Origin: DASWHK01 sp036398215
Lineage (GTDB): Bacteria; Acidobacteriota; UBA890
DNA length: 23,917 bases
Direction of reading: 5' to 3'
Assembly: GCA_036398215.1 (NCBI GenBank)
Contig: DASWHK010000140.1
Coordinates: 1 to 23,917, forward strand
Position numbers and translations under genes: made by a program. A model generated the notes under the pieces. That model was not told where the DNA came from. It did not search any database and saw only the letters and a program-made list of their open reading frames with translations. The stretch's first letter is position 1. Each line of letters opens with the position of its first letter. This document shows positions 1-7,353 of this stretch, one piece after another.

Positions 1-864
1 ATACGCCTGGCCGAGGTTGTAGATGGCGCTGGCGTTGTTGGGACGGTCGGCGATCACCACCTGGAACTGGCGGATGGCCTCGTCGTAGCGCTCCTCAACC
101 AGGTAGGCGAGGCCGAGCTGGTCGCGGATCATGGGGTCCTGCGGGTGCGCCTGGATGGCGCGCTCGCCGAGCTGCACGGCCTGGCGATAGTTGCCGTTCT
201 CGTACTGGATGCGGGCCGCGAAGTAGAGGGCGACCTTGTTGCTCCGATCGATCTGCGCCGCCGTGGTCAGCTCGTCGAGCGCCTTGGCCTTGTCGCCGGT
301 CTCGTACAGCGACCGCCCCAGCCAGGCGTGCAGGTTGGCCTCTCCGGAGCGGGCGGCGACCGCCTTGGTCAGCTCGGTGACCGCCTGCGGGTAACGCCCC
401 TGCTGGTAGTAGGCCTGGCCCTTGGTCTTGGCGATCCCGCCCTGCTGGTCGGCACCGCCGAAGCGGGCCGCCTGGTCGGCGGCGCTGATCGCCTGGTCCC
501 AGTTCTGGTTCAGCAGGTGGATGTTGGCGATCGTGCTGTAGACCATGTAGCGGTCGGCGTCGTTGTCGACCAGATCCTCGGCGATCTCCATTTGCACCAG
601 GGCCTCCTGGCGCTTACCGGCGACGCGCTGCGACGCGAGCGTCGCCCCCAGCATCATGTGACACCAGCCCCAGGGGGCGCCGGCGTCCGAGTACTCGGCG
701 CACACCTCGCGGAAGATCGTCTCCGCCTGGGCGAAGTTGCGCGATTGGAAGGCGTTATACCCCTGCATGTACTTCTCGTCCTGTGCCGACACCGCCCCCG
801 GCAGCGCAAAGCTGACAGCCAGGGCCGCGCCGACGATCGCTGCCAGATAGCGGTTGGCTCTCAT
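1..864 (-). CDS. Exported TPR-repeat protein, C-terminus cut off by the window edge
   Basis: The reading frame is open from an ATG at 864 to base 1, so 288 codons are visible and the C-terminus is missing. A potential ribosome site (AAGGTGA) precedes the ATG. Residues 1-27 form a signal peptide ending in VSA before QDEKYMQGYNAF. The rest is made of degenerate TPR helices, for example residues with the pattern A-x-x-x-L-G-x-x-x-x-x-x-x-x-Y-x-x-A-I, and the last visible repeat reads AIYNLGQAY. TPR proteins act as protein-binding scaffolds; no catalytic domain is visible. It follows the tonB-like gene by 50 bp on the same strand, so it is probably the last or a late gene of the tolQ-exbD-exbD-tonB operon and may work with that complex in the periplasm. 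The specific partner is unknown. Confidence 0.85.
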   Translation of the reverse strand, partial: MRANRYLAAIVGAALAVSFALPGAVSAQDEKYMQGYNAFQSRNFAQAETIFREVCAEYSDAGAPWGWCHMMLGATLASQRVAGKRQEALVQMEIAEDLVDNDADRYMVYSTIANIHLLNQNWDQAISAADQAARFGGADQQGGIAKTKGQAYYQQGRYPQAVTELTKAVAARSGEANLHAWLGRSLYETGDKAKALDELTTAAQIDRSNKVALYFAARIQYENGNYRQAVQLGERAIQAHPQDPMIRDQLGLAYLVEERYDEAIRQFQVVIADRPNNASAIYNLGQAY

Positions 865-914
865 CGGTTCACCTTGCTCTCGGTTTTGTTCGTAGTTGAG
901 TAGTTGCATTCGAC

Positions 915-1643
915 CTACCGCGTCAGCTCGAAGATGACGGTCACCGTCAGGATGACGTCGACCGGCCGGCCGCTGTAGTAGGTCGGCGTGTACTTCCACT
1001 GCAGAACGGCGGCCAGCGCCGCCTCGTCGAGGCCGAGGCGCAGGCCGCGCAAGACCTCCGCCTCGATCACGTTGCCCTGCTTGTCGATGATGGCCTGGAT
1101 GAGCACCGGGCCCGCGACGCGAGCCCTGCGGGCGAGCTCCGGATACTCAGGTTGCACGTAGACGATCCTCTCCGGCTGCTGGATATCGCCGCCGACGCGC
1201 ATCGGACCCTGGTCGAGGACCGGCGGCCCGCCGGTCGGCAGGCCGACCACGAAGTCGGCGTCCACCGGGATGCTGGTGTCCTCGATGAACTCGACCTCCT
1301 CGTCGACGAAGGGTTCCGGCTCGTCGGGCGTCGGGTCGGGGATCGGCACGCGAGTGGCTTCCCTCTTGATGATCTTCTTCTTCGGCTGCTCCTTCGGCGG
1401 GGTCGGCGGCTTGTAGCGCTTGATGACCACCGCTTCGCGGTCCTCCGCCTCAAACGTGATGCCTCCCATCGACGGGAAGACCGTGATGAACAGCAGGAAA
1501 TGGAAGATCAGGGCACCGATCCAGGCGATCTTTATCGACTGGCGGTCCTCGTTCTCCTCCGCCACGTTCATGGCGTGGGTCTCTTCCCAGAAGTCCTCGG
1601 CCTTCGGGGAGCCAACCTTGCGGGTCTTGGCGTCGTCTGCCAT
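915..1643 (-). CDS. tonB: TonB-family energy transducer
   Basis: The 242-residue protein has the TonB layout. It has a cytoplasmic N-terminus, one membrane segment at about residues 38-57 (with His48 inside it, as in TonB proteins that couple to ExbB/ExbD), a Pro/Lys/Glu-rich periplasmic spacer at about 75-125, and a C-terminal TonB fold at about 158-240. Signatures there are YPELARRARVAG, the strand with DKQGNV, and LQWKYTPTYYSGRPVDV. I chose the ATG at 1643 because GGGAGAAG lies just upstream; a start at 1679 would extend the protein into the end of exbD. TonB carries proton-motive energy from ExbB/ExbD to outer-membrane receptors. No TonB-dependent receptor gene is in the window, so the substrate is unknown. 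It lies 17 bp after the second exbD. Confidence 0.88.
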   Translation of the reverse strand: MADDAKTRKVGSPKAEDFWEETHAMNVAEENEDRQSIKIAWIGALIFHFLLFITVFPSMGGITFEAEDREAVVIKRYKPPTPPKEQPKKKIIKREATRVPIPDPTPDEPEPFVDEEVEFIEDTSIPVDADFVVGLPTGGPPVLDQGPMRVGGDIQQPERIVYVQPEYPELARRARVAGPVLIQAIIDKQGNVIEAEVLRGLRLGLDEAALAAVLQWKYTPTYYSGRPVDVILTVTVIFELTR

Positions 1644-1660
1644 CGGTTTCTTCTCCCTGC

Positions 1661-2095
1661 CTACATCACGTCTCCCCACGAGGCCTTCTCCGCCTGCGTG
1701 GGGATCGAGATGTTCTTGACGTCACCTTGTTTGAGCTCGTCGAAGGCGTCGACCATGCAGCGGTAGGGGGCGGTCGGCGCCGGGTCGATGATGACGAACT
1801 TGTTGGGGTTTCGCATCAGTTTGGGCTGCAGGTACACGTTGATGTCCGAGAGGTTCATCATCTGCTGGTCGACCGTGAACACGCAGTCGTTCCCGGACCT
1901 GTCGATGGCGATATGGACCGCCTCTTCGAGGGTCTGATCCATCTCCTCCTCGTCGGGCTTGGGGAGCTGGAACTCCAGGCCGCGGGTGACCGAGAACACC
2001 GAGGTCACCATGAAGAAGACGATCAACAGGAAGGCGATGTCCGCCATCGACGACGTCGGAATCTCCGGATTTTGCTTCTTTTTCTTGAGCTTCAT
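1661..2095 (-). CDS. exbD: ExbD/TolR-family biopolymer transporter (second copy in operon)
   Basis: The 144-residue protein has a lysine-rich N-terminus, then a single membrane helix at about residues 18-38 containing the conserved aspartate (Asp19 in SSMADIAFLLIVFFMVT). This aspartate is the proton-path residue of the ExbD/TolR family. The periplasmic domain follows to the C-terminus. An AGGGGG ribosome site lies upstream of the ATG at 2095. The gap to the preceding exbD is 18 bp and to tonB 17 bp, consistent with one transcript. The N-terminal motif is nearly identical to that of the neighbouring exbD (SMADIAFLLIVFFMVT in both), but the periplasmic parts differ, so the two are paralogues rather than a recent duplication. 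They may form a heteromeric stator partner with the TolQ-like protein. Confidence 0.9.
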   Translation of the reverse strand: MKLKKKKQNPEIPTSSMADIAFLLIVFFMVTSVFSVTRGLEFQLPKPDEEEMDQTLEEAVHIAIDRSGNDCVFTVDQQMMNLSDINVYLQPKLMRNPNKFVIIDPAPTAPYRCMVDAFDELKQGDVKNISIPTQAEKASWGDVM

Positions 2096-2113
2096 GGTGC
2101 GAGCCCCCTGGGC

Positions 2114-2536
2114 TTAGCCGACAACACCCTCTTGGTCGGTGAGCATGGCGATGTTGCGGACCGCGGCCTGGCGCAGCTGCTCCATGACCTGGTCGATGTA
2201 CTGGTACTCTGCCTCGCCGTCGGCCTTGATCAGGAAGAACTTGAGCGAGTTCTTCGACATGACGAAGGCCGCCGACGGGAGGATGTCCCGCATGTTCATG
2301 ACGCGGCTGTCTTCCTCGCCGTCCGAGAAATGCACGACGCCGCTCCGATCGACTGCGATCACCGCCGCGTCCTTGGGCACCTCGGTGCGCTGGAGGCTGG
2401 TCGGCAACTGCACCGGCGTCCGATCGACGGTGATCGTCGTCGTCACCATGAAGAAGACGATCAGCAGGAAGGCGATATCCGCCATCGACGCGGTGGGGAT
2501 GTACGACTCGGCTCGTTTGGGTGCTTTGAGGTTCAT
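2114..2536 (-). CDS. exbD: ExbD/TolR-family biopolymer transporter (first copy in operon)
   Basis: The 140-residue protein has the ExbD/TolR layout: a short basic N-terminus, a membrane helix at about residues 19-38 with the conserved Asp20 (ASMADIAFLLIVFFMVT), and a periplasmic domain of about 100 residues. The start is the ATG at 2536, which follows a TGA by 3 bases. There is no clear ribosome site, so translation is probably coupled to the frame in front. The first seven codons and the bases before them are repeated twice more upstream in a 39-bp tandem array, so three identical start-codon contexts exist. Only the one at 2536 continues into the full protein. It functions with TolQ/ExbB as the inner-membrane proton-driven motor. 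Confidence 0.9.
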   Translation of the reverse strand: MNLKAPKRAESYIPTASMADIAFLLIVFFMVTTTITVDRTPVQLPTSLQRTEVPKDAAVIAVDRSGVVHFSDGEEDSRVMNMRDILPSAAFVMSKNSLKFFLIKADGEAEYQYIDQVMEQLRQAAVRNIAMLTDQEGVVG

Positions 2537-2631
2537 GGCTCAGGCCCCGGTGTGTTTGGGTGCTTTGAGGTTCATGGCTCGGGCCGCGGTGCGTTTGGGT
2601 GCTTTGAGGTTCATGGCTCAGGCCCCGGTGC
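2515..2631 (-). repeat. 3 x 39-bp tandem repeat across the tolQ-exbD junction
   Basis: Three head-to-tail units at 2515-2553, 2554-2592 and 2593-2631. Units 1 and 3 differ only at the last base; unit 2 differs from unit 3 at two positions. Each unit covers the end of the upstream frame, an ATG and the codons for MNLKAPK. The period of 39 is divisible by 3. In the middle unit the stop codon TGA has become CGA. Confidence 0.97.
2540..2614 (-). CDS. 24-codon mini-frame created by the tandem repeat (possible coupling peptide)
   Basis: An ATG at 2614 follows the tolQ stop (2618-2620) by 3 bases and opens a frame of 24 codons. It reads MNLKAPK twice, 13 codons apart, and ends in a TGA at 2540-2542, three bases before the true exbD ATG. 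Reading through two repeat units is possible because the stop of the middle unit is CGA instead of TGA. A ribosome that terminates on tolQ could re-initiate here and again at exbD. Whether the peptide is made is unknown; it may simply be a by-product of repeat expansion. Confidence 0.3.
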   Translation of the reverse strand: MNLKAPKRTAARAMNLKAPKHTGA

Positions 2632-3268
2632 CCGGCGGTCCTTCCATCTCGGCGTAGGTCTCGAGCAGCACGTTGGCGGCGGTTTCCATCTCCAGGACGT
2701 ACTTGCCGACGCGGGTGGTGAAGTAGTTGTAAGCGGCGAGGATCGGGATGGCGACGGCGAGGCCGGTGGCGGTGGTGATCAGCGCCTCGGAGATACCCTG
2801 GGCGACCAGGCCCGGGTTCGAGAGGCCGGCGCTCGCCAGCGCGTCGAACGAGTTGATCATTCCCGACACCGTGCCCAGGAAGCCGAGCAGCGGGGCGATG
2901 TTGGAGATCGTCGCCAACACGCCGAGACCGCGCTCGAGGCGGGCCAGCTCGTGGGCCGAGGCGGTCTCGATCGTGCGCTCGATCTCGTCCTGCGGGCGAC
3001 CGTACTTGAGCAGGCCGGCCTTCATGATGTTGGCGATCGGCCCCTGGTACTCTTCGCAGGTCGCGATCGCTTCCTTGACGTTGCGCCGCTTGATCAGCGC
3101 GGTGCGAACCCGATCGAGGAACTCCTGGGTGTTGATCTTGGCGCGATACAGTGCCCAGGCCCGCTCGAAGATGAACACCAGGCCGATGAGCGAGCAGACC
3201 AGAAGAGCGTGCATGATCGGCCCGCCCTTCTGATAGAAGTCCATAATGGAACCGCCGGAAAGATCCAC
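2618..3268 (-). CDS. MotA/TolQ/ExbB-family proton channel
   Basis: The 216-residue protein has three membrane segments at about residues 17-37, 115-141 and 163-187. The last two carry the family signatures (LGVLATISNIAPLLGFLGTV, and ALITTATGLAVAIP with the Thr-rich helix). A cytoplasmic loop lies between segments 1 and 2. I chose the GTG at 3268 because AGGGAGG lies 9 bases upstream; an ATG at 3244 has no such site. Its role is the proton-conducting stator of a TolQRA- or ExbBD-TonB-type complex. It is the first gene of the operon, with two ExbD proteins and a TonB after it, which favours an ExbB-like role. TolQ versus ExbB cannot be settled from sequence alone. Confidence 0.9.
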   Translation of the reverse strand: MDLSGGSIMDFYQKGGPIMHALLVCSLIGLVFIFERAWALYRAKINTQEFLDRVRTALIKRRNVKEAIATCEEYQGPIANIMKAGLLKYGRPQDEIERTIETASAHELARLERGLGVLATISNIAPLLGFLGTVSGMINSFDALASAGLSNPGLVAQGISEALITTATGLAVAIPILAAYNYFTTRVGKYVLEMETAANVLLETYAEMEGPPGTGA

Positions 3269-3478
3269 AGCCGTATACCTCCCTATTGCTTCGTTGGTCC
3301 CCAGCGGGGGAGCAGTTCAATGCCCATCAGGTTTGCGAACTCCCTCATGACCGAGCCCAGCGCCCCTTTTTGCCTCGCCCGAGACACCTGGCCGCTAGCA
3401 GAGGCAAAGCTATCTAGCACGGACCCGAGAAGACTGTCAACGCGCGGTAGGAAACCCGATGGCAGGACGGATACCTTT

Positions 3479-3508
3479 AGTATAGGCACGCACGCCGCCG
3501 AGGGTCAA
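3479..3508 (-). promoter_or_regulatory. Sigma70-like promoter for the tolQ-exbD-exbD-tonB operon
   Basis: On the minus strand TTGACC (3503-3508) is followed after 18 bases by TATACT (3479-3484), five of six matches to each consensus hexamer. The predicted transcript start is near 3472, leaving a leader of about 200 nt before the GTG at 3268. The whole 3269-3572 interval has no convincing gene. It holds this promoter, two TGCTAG words (3394-3400 and about 3411-3419, minus strand), and a possible 21-codon frame (3283-3348) without a good ribosome site. I see no clear terminator for the upstream VWFA gene. Confidence 0.7.
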
Positions 3509-3572
3509 CGTACGCGCCTGCCGAGTGCCGGGCGCGACCTGCACGGCCCTCCGGAGCGGTTCTGCGGCCCGC

Positions 3573-4946
3573 CTACTGCGCGAAGTATCCGGGGCGGGCC
3601 CGCACGCTTCTGGCGTCCCCGGAGGCGTCCACGACGCGGATCTCGAGCTCCCGCCATTCTCCGGAGCCGCCGGGGACGAGCGGCGCGTAGCTGATCCGGT
3701 ACTGGGCGCGGAGGTCCTCCTCGATGGCACCGTAGATCTCCGCCGGATCGGAGCGCCGGCCGAGCGAGAAGACCCGGCCGCCGGTCTGCTCGGCGAGCTG
3801 ATACAGCACCCAGCGCTCGTAGACGAAGCGCGGCGAGAGCTCGACCGCCAGCGGATAGATGGCCACATCGGCCCGCTGGGCGGCGGCGATCGCCTCCCTC
3901 AGGTCGTGGTCGCTGCCCTGGTCGGCACCGTCGGTGAGCAGCACGACGGCCCGCCTGCCGTCGATCCCGGAGAAGCGCCGGGCGCCGCTCACGATGGCGT
4001 CGTAGAGGGCGGTGTAGTGGCCGTTGCCGATCAACGCGATCGAGTCGGCCAGCCGGCCGGTGTCGTTGGTGAACTCCTGGAAGATCACCGGCGTGTCCGC
4101 GAAGCCGAGCACGAACGCCTTGTCGTTGGGATGGCGCAGGAGGCCTTCGACGAACGCGCCCGCCGCGGTCAAAGCCGTCTCGATCCGCTCGAGCATGCTG
4201 CCGCTATGGTCGATCAACAGGCCGACGGCGAGCGGCAGGTCGGCGACCCGCTCGACGGCCGCCACCGGCTGCGGGACACCGTCCTCGATGACCTCGAAGG
4301 CGCCGGCATGCCACCGCGTCGCGCCGGCGTCACCCTCGACGCGGACGTGCAGCTCGACTCGTTCGACGCGGACGGAAAAGCCACCGAGGCGGACGCCCGA
4401 ACCGGTCAACTTGGTTCGCAAGACGTCGCTGACCATCTGGCGTCCCGGCCCGTAGGCGCGGACCTCGATGAGATGATCGGCCGGGCGGCCCGCGTTCCAC
4501 AGCAGCTCGTACGGGGCCTCCGCATCGGAGAACAGCAGGCGCCCGTCGACGAAGAAGTCCACCGCCGAAACCGCGGCGGGACGGTCGGCGACCACCTCGG
4601 CCGTCACCCTGACGCGGCCGGAGACGTCGTCGTCGGGACCGGGCTCGACGATGCGCACCCCGAACCGCTCGAGCTCACCATCGGCCTCGTAGACCGGGCC
4701 TCCGTCAGCCTGGCCGGGGGCGCCGGCCGCAGGCTGCTGGGCGCCCGATTGGCCGGCTTGCGGGGATAGGGGCTGGAGCGGCGCCGCGGCCGGGGCCCGA
4801 GACGTGGCCTGGATCGTGACCATGGAGGCGCCCGGCACAATCCCGCTGATCCATAGCAACAACGCCATGGTCGCGAGTGCGCGCAAGCTGCCTCCCTTCG
4901 CGGCGATCCGGAGACGATGAGACACGGCCTCCGGTGCGTGTACCAA
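3573..4946 (-). CDS. VWFA-related (Acidobacterial-type) exported protein with Ig-like domain
   Basis: Up to 457 residues. A hydrophobic export segment (about 21-42) is followed by an Ala/Pro/Gln-rich linker (50-80), an Ig-like beta domain (about 95-165, with VDFFVDGRLLFSDAEAPYELLW), and a von Willebrand A domain (about 235-430). The hallmark FEVIEDGVPQPV precedes the metal-site motif DHSGS (Asp246, Ser248, Ser250); Thr312 and Asp339 (LLTDG) complete a MIDAS-like set. This arrangement matches the VWFA-related family abundant in Acidobacteria, whose role is unknown; VWA domains generally bind protein ligands through a metal ion. The start is uncertain. The longest frame begins with TTG at 4946, but a TTG at 4886 sits 4 bases after AAGGGAGG, and an ATG at 4868 is possible. 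It is the last gene of the GWxTD1-TPR-transglutaminase cluster. Confidence 0.85.
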   Translation of the reverse strand: MVHAPEAVSHRLRIAAKGGSLRALATMALLLWISGIVPGASMVTIQATSRAPAAAPLQPLSPQAGQSGAQQPAAGAPGQADGGPVYEADGELERFGVRIVEPGPDDDVSGRVRVTAEVVADRPAAVSAVDFFVDGRLLFSDAEAPYELLWNAGRPADHLIEVRAYGPGRQMVSDVLRTKLTGSGVRLGGFSVRVERVELHVRVEGDAGATRWHAGAFEVIEDGVPQPVAAVERVADLPLAVGLLIDHSGSMLERIETALTAAGAFVEGLLRHPNDKAFVLGFADTPVIFQEFTNDTGRLADSIALIGNGHYTALYDAIVSGARRFSGIDGRRAVVLLTDGADQGSDHDLREAIAAAQRADVAIYPLAVELSPRFVYERWVLYQLAEQTGGRVFSLGRRSDPAEIYGAIEEDLRAQYRISYAPLVPGGSGEWRELEIRVVDASGDARSVRARPGYFAQ

Positions 4947-5041
4947 CCTGCATCGTCAGCGCTCCACGCGCCAGCATACAGCATGCCCCCGGGTTCGCGC
5001 AGGAGCGCACATGCCACGAAAGCTGAGGCGCTGCGAGCTCT

Positions 5042-5061
5042 TAGCAGGGCACGGCCTGCTA
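5042..5061 (-). terminator. Stem-loop after the transglutaminase/TPR gene
   Basis: TAGCAGG (5042-5048) and CCTGCTA (5055-5061) form a perfect 7-bp stem with a 6-base loop, beginning 3 bases after the stop codon of the gene ending at 5065. It has no T-run, so it is a weak terminator or a processing/attenuation site. The adjacent 12-bp palindrome GCTAGCGCTAGC (5058-5069) overlaps it and the stop codon. Confidence 0.35.
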
Positions 5062-5064
5062 GCG

Positions 5065-6213
5065 CTAGCGCCGCTGCGAGAGGATGAGGCTCACCGCGGC
5101 ACGGACCTTTGCGGCCTCTTCGAGGCGGCCCTGCTGGGTGTAGACCTGGGCCAGCAGGTTGCGGGGCTCGATGTACTCCCGCTCCAGCGAGATCGCCCGC
5201 TTGAACGACTCCTCGGCGCCGACGAGGTCACCCAGCCGGTACTGCGCGACACCGCGATGGTAGTGCAGGTAGGGGTTACGCCGGCGGTGCTTGAGGGCCT
5301 CCCCGTAGGAGCTCAGCGCCGCCAGCAGATCGCCACGGCGCGATTGCAGGTTGCCGAGGTTGTGATAGGCCGAATCGGACTCGGGGTCGATGGCAATCAC
5401 CATCCGATACGCCGTCTCGGCGGCCTCCAGGTCGTCGAGCCGCGTGTAGGCGACGCCGAGGTTGTTGAGCGCCAGCGTGAACTCCGGCCGCACCTTCGTC
5501 GCCAACTCGAAGTTCCGCAGCGCCTCTTCCCAGGGCACGGGCTCACCCGCCTGTTGGGCCTCGACCATGATCTCGAAGCCGAGGTTGTTGTAGTAGTGGG
5601 CCAGGGCGGTGACGTCGTCGATGATCTTGAAGGTGCGGAAGCGCACCACGTCGCCGTCGAAGTCGACCAGCGTGTAACCCCTCTCGGTGCGCACGGCGCC
5701 GGCGATATGTCCGGAGTCGATGATCACCTCTTCGCCACGGCGCAGGTCGTTGATCAGGTCGGAGGCATCGACGTAGTAGGCGGTCATCCCGAGCTCGCGC
5801 GCCAGGCCGATGAAGATCGAGGTCAGCGCCAGGCAGTTGCCGTATCCGCGCTCCAGGGTCACCTCGGGGGTCGACGTCGCCACCGCGTTGTAGGCGAGGC
5901 CGAAGCCGTTCTCCCGGGTGATCGAGCGCACCAGGCGGTCGGCCTTCTCGAGGTCGGTGCGGGCGCCGGCGACGATCTCCCGGGCGCGCGCCACCATCTC
6001 GGGGGTGACCCGGTAGGGAACGACGAAGTCGTCTACGGGGACCTCGGGAGCCTGGGCGCGCACCTCGACCAGCAGGCGCTCCGGAGAGTAAGCGAACGGA
6101 TCCAGGCGCGGCCCGCTGCTCGCGCAACCGGTGACGGTAAGCGCGACGGCGGCCAGCAGGCCGATGATGGCTCTTGCCTGCCGGGGGGAGCGGTCGGCAT
6201 GGGGATACAACAT
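5065..6213 (-). CDS. Transglutaminase-like lipoprotein with C-terminal TPRs
   Basis: The 382-residue protein starts at the ATG at 6213, 5 bases after CGGAGG. Residues 1-30 form a lipoprotein signal ending in VTGC (Cys30). A transglutaminase-like domain spans about 75-200. Cys127 in GYGNCLALTSIFIGLAREL, His169 in DSGHIAGAV and Asp184 in TLVDFDG fit a Cys-His-Asp triad. Three to four TPRs fill about 225-370 (for example FTLALNNLGVAYTRLDDLEAAE). The family fold supports protease-like or amide-transfer chemistry, but the reaction here is unknown. It is likely anchored in the inner or outer membrane facing the periplasm. It lies 86 bp downstream of the carboxypeptidase-regulatory/TPR gene on the same strand. 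The high GC makes the frame open far upstream of the real start; the lipobox decides the N-terminus. Confidence 0.85.
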   Translation of the reverse strand: MLYPHADRSPRQARAIIGLLAAVALTVTGCASSGPRLDPFAYSPERLLVEVRAQAPEVPVDDFVVPYRVTPEMVARAREIVAGARTDLEKADRLVRSITRENGFGLAYNAVATSTPEVTLERGYGNCLALTSIFIGLARELGMTAYYVDASDLINDLRRGEEVIIDSGHIAGAVRTERGYTLVDFDGDVVRFRTFKIIDDVTALAHYYNNLGFEIMVEAQQAGEPVPWEEALRNFELATKVRPEFTLALNNLGVAYTRLDDLEAAETAYRMVIAIDPESDSAYHNLGNLQSRRGDLLAALSSYGEALKHRRRNPYLHYHRGVAQYRLGDLVGAEESFKRAISLEREYIEPRNLLAQVYTQQGRLEEAAKVRAAVSLILSQRR

Positions 6214-6230
6214 GACCACCTCCGTCGTTG

Positions 6231-6268
6231 CTGGCGGCCCGTGCCCGTGGCTTGTACGGGGCTGCCAG
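6231..6268 (-). other. Imperfect intercistronic hairpin
   Basis: CTGGC (6231-6235) pairs with GCCAG (6264-6268), and after one mismatch GCCC (6237-6240) pairs with GGGC (6259-6262). It lies between the stop of the TPR gene at 6300 and the CGGAGG site of the next gene. It could tune transcript stability; there is no T-run. Confidence 0.3.
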
Positions 6269-6299
6269 GGGGGAGCTGCGCCACGTCGCCGAGATCTGC

Positions 6300-7277
6300 T
6301 TATCCCGATTTTATCGCGGCCAGCACGTCCTTCACCAGCGGAAGCTGCGGATCGTCGGCGGGCGCGATCTCGATGTACTTCTCGAACGCCGCGATCGCCG
6401 CCGGAATGTCGTCGTTGTTGAGGTGGGCAAAGCCGAGCTGCATATGGGCGGAAAGATAGTTCGGTTCCACCTCGATCGCCCGCTTGTAGTACTGGATCGC
6501 GGGCTCCATCTGGCCCTCGCTGAAGTAGAGCTCGGCGACGTTGTAGTAGACGGCCGGATCGTCGGGGGCCGACTCCAGGACCTTTTCGAAGTACGGCATC
6601 GCCTCCTGGATCTGCCCCGCCTCGACCAGCATCTCGCCGAGGTTGTAGTTGGCCATGTCGTTTGACGGTTCCTCGGCCAACATCGCCTGGTACGCGATGC
6701 GGGCGTTGTCGGTGTCGCCGAGCTCTCGGTAGGCGTTGCCGAGGTTGCCGTGGACCTGGTACAGGGCGGGGTTGAGCGTCAGGAACTCGTTCCACTTGGC
6801 GATCGCGCCGGTGTAGTCGCCGGCCTCGAACAGGGTCACCCCCTCGTTGAACAGCTCCGGCGATTCCGAGTCCGCGCCGACAACGGAAGCGCCGGCGCCC
6901 TCGGGTATCGGGTTGAGCGTCACGTTGAGGTCGGGGTTGCGGTTGGCGGCGCTGACGGTGACGTCGACTTCGAAGGAGATGTAACCCTCCTTCTTGAACG
7001 TGAACTTGTAGTCGCCGCGCGCCATCCCGATCACCGCCCAGCGGCCGCCTTCGTCGGTGTCCCCGGTCAAGGTGCTGGGGGTCACGTCGGGGTTGAAGGC
7101 GGTGATCTCGACGCCGGCGACCGGATTACCCTGCGCATCGAGGACCCGGCCCTGCATGCGTCCGGTGCCGCGCTGCGCGAAGGCCGGCTCGGCGACCAGG
7201 GCGATGGCGAGGACCGCCGCCAGTGCAACCAGCCCCCGTCGAACGAGGCGCCCGAGAGAAGGCTCGCGTCTCATCAT
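6300..7277 (-). CDS. Exported carboxypeptidase-regulatory-like / TPR protein
   Basis: The 325-residue protein starts at ATG-ATG (7277) 4 bases after AAGGAGG. The signal peptide covers residues 1-34, with cleavage expected after AFA. A carboxypeptidase regulatory-like beta-sandwich follows at about 38-125 (GRVLDAQGNPVAGVEITAFN, then GDYKFTFKKEGYISFEVDV). Four to five TPR repeats occupy about 140-310 (NLGNAYRELGDTDNARIAYQ; YNVAELYFSEGQMEPAIQYY). The first domain type is a small carbohydrate- or protein-binding fold often found on surface proteins; TPRs bind partners. No enzyme motif is present. It sits between GWxTD protein 1 (76 bp upstream) and the transglutaminase-like lipoprotein, all on one strand, and presumably acts with them in the periplasm. 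Confidence 0.87.
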   Translation of the reverse strand: MMRREPSLGRLVRRGLVALAAVLAIALVAEPAFAQRGTGRMQGRVLDAQGNPVAGVEITAFNPDVTPSTLTGDTDEGGRWAVIGMARGDYKFTFKKEGYISFEVDVTVSAANRNPDLNVTLNPIPEGAGASVVGADSESPELFNEGVTLFEAGDYTGAIAKWNEFLTLNPALYQVHGNLGNAYRELGDTDNARIAYQAMLAEEPSNDMANYNLGEMLVEAGQIQEAMPYFEKVLESAPDDPAVYYNVAELYFSEGQMEPAIQYYKRAIEVEPNYLSAHMQLGFAHLNNDDIPAAIAAFEKYIEIAPADDPQLPLVKDVLAAIKSG

Positions 7278-7290
7278 CCATCCTCCTTGT

Positions 7291-7316
7291 CGGCCCGGCG
7301 CCACGGCGCCGGGCCG
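7291..7316 (-). other. Perfect 12-bp inverted repeat between two cotranscribed genes
   Basis: CGGCCCGGCGCC (7291-7302) and GGCGCCGGGCCG (7305-7316) are exact reverse complements separated by AC. In RNA the apical pairs must open to make a loop, leaving an 11-bp all-GC stem. On the minus strand it ends a few bases before the AAGGAGG site of the next gene. It could protect or separate the upstream message, or control initiation. Confidence 0.75.
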
Positions 7317-7353
7317 TCTCGATCTTTCGGACCCGCCGGCCCCGGCCCCCGCA

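Noticed and set aside
2515..2631. The 39-bp array as a CRISPR
   Set aside because: Units abut without spacers and are in frame with the exbD start; it is a tandem repeat.
3283..3348. A 21-codon frame in the tolQ leader
   Set aside because: No clear ribosome site and no recognisable peptide; it is inside the predicted leader but unsupported.
1727..3694. A plus-strand open frame of 655 codons opposite the exbD and tolQ genes
   Set aside because: It is antisense to three clear membrane-protein genes and has no motif; same GC effect.
5011..6459. A plus-strand open frame of 482 codons opposite the transglutaminase/TPR gene
   Set aside because: Antisense shadow; the minus-strand gene has lipobox, triad and TPRs.
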